Origin: Chryseobacterium viscerum
GTDB lineage: Bacteria > Bacteroidota > Bacteroidia > Flavobacteriales > Weeksellaceae
Direction of reading: 5' to 3'
NCBI RefSeq assembly: GCF_025949665.1
Contig: NZ_JAPDFT010000001.1
Location: 1,302,001 to 1,366,000, forward strand
DNA length: 64,000 bases
The stretch's first letter is position 1. Every line of letters starts with the position of its first letter. The position numbers and the translations under genes are program-made. This document shows, one piece after another, positions 9,701 through 18,375 of this stretch. The notes beneath the pieces are model-generated. The model was not told where the DNA came from. It made no database searches and worked only from the letters and a program-made list of their open reading frames with translations.

Positions 9701-10534
9701 ATGTTTTCCAATATACATCAGGAGTTTGAAGCCCCGGAAGAATTAAAGGATACCATTAAATGCTTCTGGTATAACAGAAGAGATTATGGAGAAAACGTGT
9801 CCGAATTTTCAGTACTTCCGGATGGTTATGCCGAAATCATCTTTCATTTTGGGAGTAGATGCAGTATTTCTCATCAGGGAATTCTACAGGCTTTGCCTTC
9901 TCCTTTTATCATGGGGTTGCTCAATCAGCCTGCTCTCTTTCATGCTCAGAATCAGCTGGAAATTATCGGGATAAGATGTTTTCCATGGGCTGTTTTTGAC
10001 TTATTGGGGCTTTCATCAGAAAAAACAGAAAACGGAGTTCATACTTTTGAACATCCTGTTGCAACGCTTCAAACCGGATTGAATGATCTCATCAGTCAGA
10101 AGAAAATAGAGGAAGCTATTGTACTGGTAGAACAGTATTTTTTGAAATTACACAAGCACATTACAGTAAACAGTCTCCTTTTCAAAGCAGGAGCTGCCAT
10201 GAGAAAAAATAATGGAGCAATTCCTGTAAATCAGATAGCTGATTCTGCTCATACAACAGTTCGGACACTGGAAAGAAAGTTTAAACAATCTTCTGGTCAT
10301 ACCGTAAAAGATGTCTCCGGAATTATGCGTTTTGAACAGATAAGAAACCGTCTGTGGCATGCTCCGGAAGCTTCTATTGCTGAACTTGCCCAGGAATTCG
10401 GATATGCAGACCAATCCCATTTAAGCAGAGAATTTAAACGCTACAGCGGTACAACACCTGCTGTTTTCGCACGGGAAGCAAGAAAAAGAAAGCAAATCTT
10501 AAGCAATGATTTTGTCGCATTTGTACAAGCATGA
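9701..10534 (+). CDS. AraC family transcriptional regulator
   Basis: A 277-residue regulator: an N-terminal DUF6597-like domain (about residues 10-140, with LKDTIKCFWYNRR and SVLPDGYAEIIFHFG) and a C-terminal AraC HTH pair (about 165-260) ending in the signature GYADQSHLSREFKRYSGTTPAVF. This architecture is common in Bacteroidota regulators of detoxification genes. The Tet(X)-like monooxygenase starts 49 bp downstream on the same strand and is the likely target; the VOC genes upstream may also belong to the regulon. No effector is known. Confidence 0.9.
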   Translation: MFSNIHQEFEAPEELKDTIKCFWYNRRDYGENVSEFSVLPDGYAEIIFHFGSRCSISHQGILQALPSPFIMGLLNQPALFHAQNQLEIIGIRCFPWAVFDLLGLSSEKTENGVHTFEHPVATLQTGLNDLISQKKIEEAIVLVEQYFLKLHKHITVNSLLFKAGAAMRKNNGAIPVNQIADSAHTTVRTLERKFKQSSGHTVKDVSGIMRFEQIRNRLWHAPEASIAELAQEFGYADQSHLSREFKRYSGTTPAVFAREARKRKQILSNDFVAFVQA

Positions 10535-10577
10535 TACAACTACATTCTGGAATTTTGTACCATAATAAATACATTAA

Positions 10578-11714
<1,137 letters not shown>

Positions 11715-11734
11715 TTAATGATCCGGATCATTAA
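11715..11734. promoter_or_regulatory. Perfect 20-bp palindrome before DUF763 gene
   Basis: TTAATGATCCGGATCATTAA begins right after the stop codon of the monooxygenase gene. It has no loop or T run, so it is not a terminator. Its centre is 30.5 bp upstream of a one-mismatch -7 box, TACCTTTA (11755-11762), the same placement as the other candidate activator sites in this window. Confidence 0.55.
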
Positions 11735-11777
11735 ATAGTAAGATGAATAAAACTTACCTTTACACTTTAAAAACAGA

Positions 11778-12989
11778 ATGAAACGTTCAGGAACCGCAGA
11801 TCTACCCCTTCACTATGGCAAAGTACCTCCATGGCTGTATGAACGTATGTCTGTACTGGGCCTTTCCATCATTGAAGTCATTCTCATGGATTATGGTAAA
11901 GATGAGGTAGTGCGCCGATTGGCAGATCCATTCTGGTTTCAGAGTTTTGGAGCGGTGATGGGAATGGACTGGCATTCTTCAGGAATTACCACTTCTGTCA
12001 TGGGAGCTTTGAAACGTTCTATTAATCCTAATTCCCAATCTTTGGGACTTTATATCTGTGGCGGAAAGGGGAAATTTTCACGCGAAACTCCATCAGAACT
12101 GATCAGAATTGCAGATAAAACCGGACTCAACGGAACGGATCTTGTGAGAGCCAGTAAACTTTCTGCAAAAGTAGACAATACAGCCATTCAGGATGGATAT
12201 CAGCTGTATCTGCACAATTTTATTCTTTCAGACAACGGAAACTGGAGTGTTATCCAGCAGGGAATGCATGAATCCGACGGAACAGCGAGAAGATATCACT
12301 GGCACTCGGAAAATATCACCTCATTTGTAGAAAAACCGCACACAGGAATCAATGGAATTTCAAGAGGGCAGATTCTTAATCTTACTGATACCGAAGCTTC
12401 AGAAAACAGAAAGGGAATTCTCGATATTTCCCATACCGATTCAGCAGAAGTGATGAAAGATTTTGCAAGATTGATTCTTCCTGCCCATCATGATGTTCAG
12501 GCTTCTGATGTTGATCTGAAGCGTCTGGGAGCACTTCTGTATGTTACCAGAGAACAGCAGCCTCAGAATTTTGAAGACTTGCTGATGCTGGAAGGAGTAG
12601 GACCAAGAACCATGCAGTCATTGGCTTTGGTAAGTGAAGTGATTCACGGAGCACCGTCAAGATTTGCTGATCCGGCAAGGTTTTCCTTTGCTCATGGAGG
12701 TAAAGATGGACATCCTTTCCCTGTTCCTATCAATACCTATGACGAAAGTATCAGCATTCTCAGAAAAGGAATTGAAAAGTCCAAACTGGGAAATTCTGAT
12801 AAGCTGAACTCTTTAAATAAGCTTCACCAGATCGTAACAGAAGCAGAAAAAGACTTCACTCCGGATTTTGATATCCAGCAGGTAATTGAAGAAGAAAGAC
12901 AAAATTCCTGGCGCTTTGGCGGAAAAACAGTTTTTGGAGATGCCGAGAAGCCAAGTTCTCAGAAATCGATACAGCTTTCTCTGTTCTAA
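11778..12989 (+). CDS. DUF763 domain-containing protein
   Basis: A 403-residue protein matching the DUF763 family: it opens with the conserved KRSGTADLPLHYGKVPPWLYERM and carries WHSSGITTSVMGALKR, GLYICGGKGKFSRETP and the His-rich RYHWHSENITSFVEKPH. Near residues 270-295 the segment LLMLEGVGPRTMQSLALVSE looks like a helix-hairpin-helix, which would suit nucleic-acid binding. DUF763 proteins occur across archaea and bacteria and have no established function; a nuclease or repair role is only a guess from the HhH motif. It has its own putative promoter after a 20-bp palindrome. Confidence 0.9.
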   Translation: MKRSGTADLPLHYGKVPPWLYERMSVLGLSIIEVILMDYGKDEVVRRLADPFWFQSFGAVMGMDWHSSGITTSVMGALKRSINPNSQSLGLYICGGKGKFSRETPSELIRIADKTGLNGTDLVRASKLSAKVDNTAIQDGYQLYLHNFILSDNGNWSVIQQGMHESDGTARRYHWHSENITSFVEKPHTGINGISRGQILNLTDTEASENRKGILDISHTDSAEVMKDFARLILPAHHDVQASDVDLKRLGALLYVTREQQPQNFEDLLMLEGVGPRTMQSLALVSEVIHGAPSRFADPARFSFAHGGKDGHPFPVPINTYDESISILRKGIEKSKLGNSDKLNSLNKLHQIVTEAEKDFTPDFDIQQVIEEERQNSWRFGGKTVFGDAEKPSSQKSIQLSLF

Positions 12990-13045
12990 GCTTACTATTT
13001 TTTTAAGATTCGACAGTTCTATTAATGTCAGATAAATGTTTTACT

Positions 13046-13101
13046 ATACCCATCCTTTGGAAGGGTTTCAAAAATCCAGAGAATTTTTAACGAGGTGGTA
13101 A
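13046..13101. repeat. Two-hairpin intergenic repeat, copy 2
   Basis: CCCATCCTTTGGAAGGG, then AAAAATCCAGAGAATTTTT and ACGAGGTGG: same order and spacing as 4265-4320 but more diverged. The stems are weaker, suggesting decay. Confidence 0.6.
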
Positions 13102-13186
13102 GAGATAGTGTATTTTAAATAGCTGTTTAAAAATTATTGGTTTTAGAAGTAGCTTTTATTTCAGTGTAATAGATGCTTTTTTATAA

Positions 13187-13213
13187 AAATATTAAACTCT
13201 TTGTTTAATATTT
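13187..13213. promoter_or_regulatory. Inverted repeat upstream of Crp/Fnr gene
   Basis: AAATATTAAAC (13187-13197) and GTTTAATATTT (13203-13213) form a perfect 11-bp inverted repeat with a 5-nt spacer, 57 bp before the regulator start. It could be an autoregulatory site or a weak hairpin; the AT-rich sequence limits confidence. Confidence 0.4.
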
Positions 13214-13269
13214 CTTGCTCTTAATTCAATTAAAAATTTTAATTTTAAAGACTTAAAAAATTGACACCA

Positions 13270-13860
13270 ATGACCAATAAAGCCTTAGAAACCTGCTATG
13301 ATTTCCCATTCTTCTTCCCTGAAGAGCTTGCTGAAATCTTTCAGGCTCATGAAAAAACGTCATTTCAGAAAGGTGATTTTATTCTTGAAGAAGGAAAAAC
13401 AGCCAATGAATATTATATTCTTGAAAGCGGATTGGCGCGTTCCTATGTCAATGATTTCAACGGAAATGAAGTAACCACTCATTTTTTTGTAGAGAATGAA
13501 GTGATTATTGAGGTTTTGTCAATGTTTCAAAGAGTTCCGTCTCAGGAAAATATCGTTTGTATTACAGATTGTGACTGCTGGAGGCTTGATTATGACACGT
13601 TCCAGGAATTGTTCCATAAAATCCCAAATCTCAGGGAATGGGGAAGATCATGGATGTCTCAGGAGCTTTTTGCTTACAAACAACGCTCCGTAGAAATGTT
13701 CACGCTGTCAGCAACCAGAAGATACCTTAATCTGCTGGAACAAAAATCTAAAGTCATACAATTTGCACCATTGAAGCAGATTGCTTCCTATCTGGGAGTT
13801 ACAGACACTTCTTTAAGCCGTATTCGCAAAGAAATAGTTTCCCATCCTAAGAAAAATTAA
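13270..13860 (+). CDS. Crp/Fnr family transcriptional regulator (copy 2)
   Basis: From ATG 13270 the protein has 196 residues; an in-frame TTG nine bases earlier is a less likely start. The cNMP-binding fold spans about residues 15-125 (QKGDFILEEGKTANEYYILESGLARSY), and the C-terminal HTH is QIASYLGVTDTSLSRIRKEI. No Fnr iron-sulfur cysteine cluster is present. Immediately downstream are two tandem VOC genes whose promoters each carry CTTGYC-N4-GACAAG near -42, so these are the likely targets. Ligand unknown. Confidence 0.9.
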   Translation: MTNKALETCYDFPFFFPEELAEIFQAHEKTSFQKGDFILEEGKTANEYYILESGLARSYVNDFNGNEVTTHFFVENEVIIEVLSMFQRVPSQENIVCITDCDCWRLDYDTFQELFHKIPNLREWGRSWMSQELFAYKQRSVEMFTLSATRRYLNLLEQKSKVIQFAPLKQIASYLGVTDTSLSRIRKEIVSHPKKN

Positions 13861-13862
13861 AT

Positions 13863-13907
13863 CTTGCCTTATGACAAGTAGATTTTCATTGCACCTCGGT
13901 AATTTTG
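13863..13907 (+). promoter_or_regulatory. Palindromic operator and -7 box, first VOC paralogue
   Basis: CTTGCCTTATGACAAG (13863-13878) is a 6-N4-6 inverted repeat with one mismatch; TAATTTTG (13900-13907) is a consensus -7 box starting 29.5 bp after the repeat centre. The same module recurs at 14370-14414. Confidence 0.7.
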
Positions 13908-13937
13908 GATTACAGTTTAACACTAAAATTACAAAAA

Positions 13938-14345
13938 ATGAAAGTCAATCAAATTTATGTGAACCTTCCTGTAAAAGATGTACAGAAAACAAAAGAATTC
14001 TGGACCAAGGTAGGTTTTTCGATTAACGAACAATTCTCTGATGATAAAGCAGCCTGCGTTGCTTTGAATGATATGATCTACGTAATGTTTCTGCAGGAAG
14101 ATTATTTTATGACCTTCACCAATAAACCTGTTGCTAAAGAAAATACCAGTCAGGTTCTTGTAGCAGTAGGTTTGAATAGTCGTGAAGAAGTAGATAAAAT
14201 AGTGAATACCGCTGTAGAAAACGGAGCGCGGCAGCATGAAGAACCTCAGGATTACGGCTGGATGTATCAGAATTCTTTCTGGGATCTGGACGGACACGGC
14301 TGGAATATCACTTTTGCCGATATGTCTCAAATGCCGGCAGAATAA
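13938..14345 (+). CDS. VOC family protein, tandem paralogue 1
   Basis: Starting at ATG 13938 the protein has 135 residues (a TTG at 13905 lies inside the promoter box and is rejected). VOC landmarks are IYVNLPVKDVQKTKEFWTKVGF, a central AVGLNSREEVDKIVNTAVENGA and the closing YQNSFWDLDGHGWNITF with the DLDGH-W metal-side motif. It is the upstream member of a tandem duplication with 14443-14853; gene and promoter were copied together. Related proteins are annotated as glyoxalase/bleomycin-resistance-like with unknown substrates. The adjacent Crp/Fnr regulator and the palindrome in the promoter suggest inducible expression. Confidence 0.88.
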   Translation: MKVNQIYVNLPVKDVQKTKEFWTKVGFSINEQFSDDKAACVALNDMIYVMFLQEDYFMTFTNKPVAKENTSQVLVAVGLNSREEVDKIVNTAVENGARQHEEPQDYGWMYQNSFWDLDGHGWNITFADMSQMPAE

Positions 14346-14369
14346 TTTAAATCCAAGTAAAAATTAAAT

Positions 14370-14414
14370 CTTGTCCTATGACAAGCACATTCTTACCATA
14401 TCCTGGTAATTTTG
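14370..14414 (+). promoter_or_regulatory. Palindromic operator and -7 box, second VOC paralogue
   Basis: CTTGTCCTATGACAAG (14370-14385) is a perfect 6-bp inverted repeat with N4 spacer, and TAATTTTG (14407-14414) follows with the same 21-bp gap as in the first copy. Sequence between them has diverged while repeat, gap and box are kept. Confidence 0.72.
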
Positions 14415-14442
14415 GATAACAATCACCACTAAATTTTACAAA

Positions 14443-14853
14443 ATGAATATTACTGATATTTACGTCAATTTACCCGTAAAAGACGTACAAAAAACCAGAG
14501 AATTCTGGACGAAGCTTGGCTTTTCTATCAATGAACAGTTTTCAGATGAGAAGGCAATATGTGTAGTAATGAAAGAAAATCATATCTATACAATGTTTCT
14601 TAAAGAAGAGTTCTTCCAAACTTTTACCAACAGACCTTTTGCCAAAGGAGATACTACGCAGGTGCTTCTTGCCATTGGCGTAAACAGCCGGGATGAAGTA
14701 GATGGTATGGTAAAAACAGCTATTGAAAACGGAGGTTCAAAATACAGTGATCCCGTAGATTATGGATGGATGTATCAAAGCAGTTTTGCAGATATCAACG
14801 GCCATCAGTGGGAAGTAATGCATGGAGACGTCTCTCAGATGCCTGCTCAATAA
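14443..14853 (+). CDS. VOC family protein, tandem paralogue 2
   Basis: A 136-residue protein clearly homologous to the preceding gene: IYVNLPVKDVQKTREFWTKL, FSINEQFSDEKA, and the C-terminal YGWMYQSSFADINGHQWEVMHGD ending QMPAQ. The DLDGHGW motif of paralogue 1 is DINGHQW here, and KGDTTQVLLAIGV replaces KENTSQVLVAVGL, so ligand preference may differ. It has its own copy of the operator-promoter module, meaning the two paralogues can be expressed independently under the same regulator. DinB-like gene follows after 27 bp. Confidence 0.88.
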   Translation: MNITDIYVNLPVKDVQKTREFWTKLGFSINEQFSDEKAICVVMKENHIYTMFLKEEFFQTFTNRPFAKGDTTQVLLAIGVNSRDEVDGMVKTAIENGGSKYSDPVDYGWMYQSSFADINGHQWEVMHGDVSQMPAQ

Positions 14854-14880
14854 TCGTTAACACCATAAAATATACATCAA

Positions 14881-15342
14881 ATGGAAACGAAGTCTAATGA
14901 TATAGAAATCATCAAAAATCAGATAACCAGTAACTATTATGTGATTACTTTGAATATAGACGGCATTACCCACGAAGAATCTATGATTTTTCCTAATGGT
15001 GAAGCCAATTGTATGAACTGGATTCTTGGACATTTGATCTACATCAGAAATCCTTTACTGAATATTTTAGGAGAAGAATCTGTCTGGGACAGTGAAAAGT
15101 TTTCTTTTTATAACAGAGGAGAAATTCCTTTGGACCGGAAAGATGAATTGGTCAGCTTTGAAGATTTAAAATCCTATCTGAAACAATCTCAGGATAAACT
15201 GGAAGCGAAACTCGGGACTCTTGACAGCTTTAAATCTGAAATGGTAAATGATATTTCAACGCTGAGCCTTCATGAAATTTATCACAGCGGGCAGCTAGGT
15301 TACCTCCGCAGGATTTTAGGAAAACCGGGCGCCATAAAATAA
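14881..15342 (+). CDS. DinB family protein
   Basis: A 153-residue four-helix protein of the DinB/YfiT superfamily. Candidate metal ligands are the His in NWILGHLIYIRNPLL (about residue 50) and the pair in SLHEIYHSGQLGYLRRILG near the C-terminus, which is the standard H-H-H arrangement. Some members are bacillithiol or mycothiol S-transferases, but most are uncharacterised. It is 27 bp behind the second VOC paralogue and probably shares its transcript, consistent with a thiol-dependent or electrophile-detoxifying role, though that is inference. Confidence 0.82.
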   Translation: METKSNDIEIIKNQITSNYYVITLNIDGITHEESMIFPNGEANCMNWILGHLIYIRNPLLNILGEESVWDSEKFSFYNRGEIPLDRKDELVSFEDLKSYLKQSQDKLEAKLGTLDSFKSEMVNDISTLSLHEIYHSGQLGYLRRILGKPGAIK

Positions 15343-15642
15343 AAGGTTATTTTTAGATTTCTCACATTGTAAGAAATGCGAAAAACAGAGTAAGCAAAAT
15401 AATTACCTGTAATCAATCTGCACAATCTCCGAAATCTGCGAGAAAACCTAAAATTTAGATTCCTCACTTTGTTCTGACAAGTGTTCGGTTTAAATATCGG
15501 TATTATCTTTTACATGAGTACAATTTTATCGAAGATAAAAACCCTCGCGCCTTAAAAAGCATATAGTTTGTAAAAACTTAGCGCCTTTACGTTTCTCTAA
15601 CATTCTAACCTTTAATTTCTAACTTCTAATCTTTAAAATAAA
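15343..15642. repeat. Composite intergenic repeat array, copy 1
   Basis: This 300-bp gap has no gene. It holds module M1 (15412-15446, ATCTGCACAATCTCCGAAAT type), M2 (15452-15481, AGATTCCTCACTTTGTTCTG), M3 (15517-15594, starting AGTACAATTTTATCGAAGAT) and then a degenerate simple-sequence spacer (15595-15638, words like TAACTTCTAATC). The same modules in the same order occur at 26570-26814 and, mostly inverted, at 51446-51722. Confidence 0.75.
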
Positions 15643-16167
15643 ATGGACACACCAAAATCAAAAAAAATGGAACTCGTTATTCCTGCTTACAGAATGCATT
15701 CCCAAAGCTTTATGAATGTATTAGACGGCATTTCGGAAGAAGACGCGTTGAAAAGAATTGAAAATAAAACCAATCATATTGTGTGGATGGCAGGAAACTT
15801 TGTCAACATGCGTTATGGCCTTGGATGGGTACTTGGGGTACAGGAAGAAGACCCTTACAGTGACTTGTTTTTCCAGGGAAAAGCATTGGATGAAAGCTTT
15901 AAATATCCAACTTTAGTTGAACTAAAAGAAAACTTTCATAAAATTTCCTCTAAAGTATTCCAAAGACTTCATGAAGTAACTGATGAAGAACTGGATGAAA
16001 TATTTGAGATAGGAATGAATATTCCTTTCATTAAAGAAACAAAACTCAATTTTGTAGGAATGTGTATTGGCCGCGAAGATTATCTCTGCGGACAGATAGG
16101 CCTGATGCGCAGAATTCTGAACTATCCGGGAATGAAATACGATGTGGACGAAAATCTTAAATATTAA
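15643..16167 (+). CDS. DinB-like protein with degenerate metal site
   Basis: A 174-residue protein with DinB-superfamily layout: RMHSQSFMNVLDGI in helix 1, NHIVWMAGNFVNMRYGLGWVLG where the first ligand helix should be, and GREDYLCGQIGLMRRILNYPGM at the C-terminus. Compared with the neighbour at 14881, the GH of the first site is GN and the HEIYHSGQ ligands are REDYLCGQ, so the usual His triad is absent; a metal-free role or altered chemistry is likely. It is followed 2 bp later by an alpha/beta hydrolase gene, which indicates cotranscription. Confidence 0.78.
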   Translation: MDTPKSKKMELVIPAYRMHSQSFMNVLDGISEEDALKRIENKTNHIVWMAGNFVNMRYGLGWVLGVQEEDPYSDLFFQGKALDESFKYPTLVELKENFHKISSKVFQRLHEVTDEELDEIFEIGMNIPFIKETKLNFVGMCIGREDYLCGQIGLMRRILNYPGMKYDVDENLKY

Positions 16168-16169
16168 TA

Positions 16170-16946
16170 ATGAATCCAGTAGAAACAGGCTATAAGAAAG
16201 TCAACGGAATCCAATTGTATTATGAGATCTATGGATCAGGAAAACCTTTGGTTTTAATTCATGGAGGAGGTTCTTCCATTTTGTATGATTTTAAAGAAGT
16301 TATTGCAAGACTGGAAGATAAGTTTCAGCTCATAGGAATAGACCTGCAAAACCATGGACGAAGTGAACACCGCGATATTCCTGAAACTTTTGAACAAGAT
16401 GCAGACGATGTAGCCGGAGTACTGGCAGAGCTTAACATTGGAAAAGCTTCTTTCTGGGGCTTCAGTAATGGAGGAAGTACCGTAATGCAGATTGGGCACC
16501 GCCATCCCGGAATCGTTGAAAAACTGGTTGTTGCCTCAGCTTTTTATAAAAGAAGCGGAATGATAGACGGTTTTTTTGAAGGAATGCAGGATGCCACTTT
16601 TGATTCGATGCCGGAACCTTTCAAAATTAATTTTTTAAATCTTAATCCAGATTTCTCAAAACTGGAAAATCTTTTTGAGAAAGACTGCACAAGGATGCAG
16701 ACATTTCAAGACTGGAATGATGAGGTACTGGCTTCTATCAAATCACCAACATTATTCATCAGCGGTGACCAGGACGTCATGAAACCGGAACATGCTGCAG
16801 CAATGTGGCGCCTGGTAAAAGGCTCCCGGTTAATGATACTTCCCGCAACTCACGGTGTCTATATGATGCCTGACTTTGACGGAAGTATGGATACCAACTT
16901 AATAGACTTTACCGTCAGAGAAGTAGAAAAATTTATAAACCACTAA
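16170..16946 (+). CDS. Alpha/beta fold hydrolase
   Basis: A 258-residue cytosolic hydrolase of the haloperoxidase/epoxide-hydrolase-like group. Motifs in order: LVLIHGGGSS oxyanion loop (about residue 30), DLQNHGRSEH, nucleophile elbow GFSNGG (about residue 98), SGDQDVMKPEHA with the triad Asp, and ATHGVYMM with the His near 229. Cofactor-free perhydrolases, lactonases and esterases all share this pattern, so no substrate is assigned. Start ATG 16170 lies 2 bp after the DinB-like gene's stop codon. Confidence 0.9.
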   Translation: MNPVETGYKKVNGIQLYYEIYGSGKPLVLIHGGGSSILYDFKEVIARLEDKFQLIGIDLQNHGRSEHRDIPETFEQDADDVAGVLAELNIGKASFWGFSNGGSTVMQIGHRHPGIVEKLVVASAFYKRSGMIDGFFEGMQDATFDSMPEPFKINFLNLNPDFSKLENLFEKDCTRMQTFQDWNDEVLASIKSPTLFISGDQDVMKPEHAAAMWRLVKGSRLMILPATHGVYMMPDFDGSMDTNLIDFTVREVEKFINH

Positions 16947-17033
16947 GTGTTTTATTCATATTAAATTAATTAATCCTTAACGGATCATCAGTAGAAACTA
17001 TATCTTATAATAATAACTTTAAAATTAAAAATC

Positions 17034-17465
17034 ATGGCTAAATTAAATCCGTATCTGAATTTTGATGGAACAGCTGAAGAAGCGTTCAATTTTTACAAAA
17101 CTGTTTTCGGTGGTGAATTCGTCGGAGGAATTCATAAAATGGGAAATGCTCCTGGTACAGAAAACCTTTCAGAAGAAGAAAAAAACAGGGTAATGCACAT
17201 TGCTTTGCCTATTGGAGGTGACCTTTTAATGGCATCAGATATTGTACCCGGTTTTGGGCAGACGCTTACGGTAGGAAATAACAATTATGTTTCTATTTTC
17301 CCGGACTCCAGAAATGAGGCTGACAGAATTTTTAAAGAACTTTCTGATGGTGGAAATGTAGAAATGCCAATTGAAGATCAGTTTTGGGGAGACTATTTCG
17401 GATGCTTTCAGGATAAATATGGTGTTCATTGGATGGTGAACTATAATGATGAATACGCAAAATAA
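17034..17465 (+). CDS. VOC family protein, PhnB-like
   Basis: A 143-residue PhnB-type VOC protein: NPYLNFDGTAEEAFNFYKTVFGGEF at the N-terminus, HIALPIGGDLLMASD in the middle and WGDYFGCFQDKYGVHWMVNY at the C-terminus, all hallmark positions of this subfamily. PhnB-like proteins are widespread and functionally unassigned; annotations as 3-demethylubiquinone methyltransferase are historical. It is monocistronic, with a terminator at 17488-17519. A two-domain relative lies at 18376-19242. Confidence 0.9.
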   Translation: MAKLNPYLNFDGTAEEAFNFYKTVFGGEFVGGIHKMGNAPGTENLSEEEKNRVMHIALPIGGDLLMASDIVPGFGQTLTVGNNNYVSIFPDSRNEADRIFKELSDGGNVEMPIEDQFWGDYFGCFQDKYGVHWMVNYNDEYAK

Positions 17466-17487
17466 TCCTATATTTAACTAATTATAA

Positions 17488-17519
17488 AAAGAGGTGCCCA
17501 TTTTTTTGGGCAGCTCTTT
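17488..17519 (+). terminator. Terminator after PhnB-like gene
   Basis: AAAGAGGTGCCC and GGGCAGCTCTTT pair across a T-rich 8-nt loop with one mismatch, 22 bp after the stop codon. Confidence 0.75.
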
Positions 17520-17543
17520 ATTCTAACTATAAAAAACAGAACT

Positions 17544-17957
17544 ATGGATCCAATTAAAATAGACATTACAATTTTAGCACCCGTTGAAAAAGTCTGGAAT
17601 TATTTCAATGAGCCAAAGCACATCACAAAATGGAATTTTGCCCATGAAACCTGGCAGTGCCCTAGTTCTGAAAATAATCTTACAGTAGGAGGCAAATTCA
17701 AAAACAGAATGGAAGCGAAAGACAAAAGTTTCGGATTTGATTTTGAAGGAGTTTATGATGAAATTATTCCTCACGAAGTGATCAAATATCATATGGAGGA
17801 CGGACGGAAAGTAGAAGTTGTTTTCGATAAAATAGATGAAAACACAACGAAAGTTATTGAAATTTTCGATCCGGAAAAACAAAATTCTGTGGAAATGCAA
17901 CGGGATGGCTGGTATGCTATTCTTAATAATTTCCACAAGTATGTTGAGAATCATTAA
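17544..17957 (+). CDS. SRPBCC (AHSA1-like) domain protein
   Basis: A 137-residue START/SRPBCC-fold protein. The family opening ITILAPVEKVWNYFNEPKHITKWNF is followed by GGKFKNRMEAKDKSFGFDFEGVYDEI and a final helix, QRDGWYAILNNFHKYVE. Such proteins form a hydrophobic ligand cavity; most bacterial AHSA1-like members have no assigned ligand. It lies just upstream of a small HhH protein and belongs to a stretch with two further SRPBCC genes at 20261 and 20759. Confidence 0.88.
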   Translation: MDPIKIDITILAPVEKVWNYFNEPKHITKWNFAHETWQCPSSENNLTVGGKFKNRMEAKDKSFGFDFEGVYDEIIPHEVIKYHMEDGRKVEVVFDKIDENTTKVIEIFDPEKQNSVEMQRDGWYAILNNFHKYVENH

Positions 17958-17992
17958 CACTATTTTTTGTAGCCATGATCAATCTAGTTATC

Positions 17993-18232
17993 ATGTCCAA
18001 GAGTTTAAACTCCATTTATGCTTTTAATTATGACTCTGCAGAACAGTTCCTTCACGGAGTGATTGCAATACCTGCGAGAAGAGCCTTAGAAAAAGAAAAA
18101 ATAAATTCTTTGGAAAAACTTTCAGATTATTCCGAGAAGGAAATTATGCAGCTGCATGGTTTCGGGAAAAATACGATGGTGAAACTGAAGAATTATATGA
18201 AAGAAAATCAGGTCTGTTTTAAAGAAGCATAA
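17993..18232 (+). CDS. Small helix-hairpin-helix protein
   Basis: From ATG 17993 the protein has 79 residues. FLHGVIAIPARRALEKEKINSL followed by LSDYSEKEIMQLHGFGKNTMVKLKNYMKE strongly resembles the C-terminal domain of RNA polymerase alpha and related HhH modules (GFGKNT in place of the typical GIG hairpin). Proteins of this size appear as stand-alone alpha-CTD-like or DNA-binding proteins in Bacteroidota. An in-frame ATG at 17975 would add six residues but has no better support. Role in transcription or DNA contact is inferred from the fold only. Confidence 0.8.
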   Translation: MSKSLNSIYAFNYDSAEQFLHGVIAIPARRALEKEKINSLEKLSDYSEKEIMQLHGFGKNTMVKLKNYMKENQVCFKEA

Positions 18233-18375
18233 TAAGTATACAACTGGAAAATTTTGCAGTGTCATTGCAATAAAGCGGAATCATATCGTTTAAATGCAAA
18301 GGCATAAGATTTCTTTTGCTGTTGTATAGAGAATTTAAAAATATAAATACATTATCCCTGTTAAAATTTAAAAGT

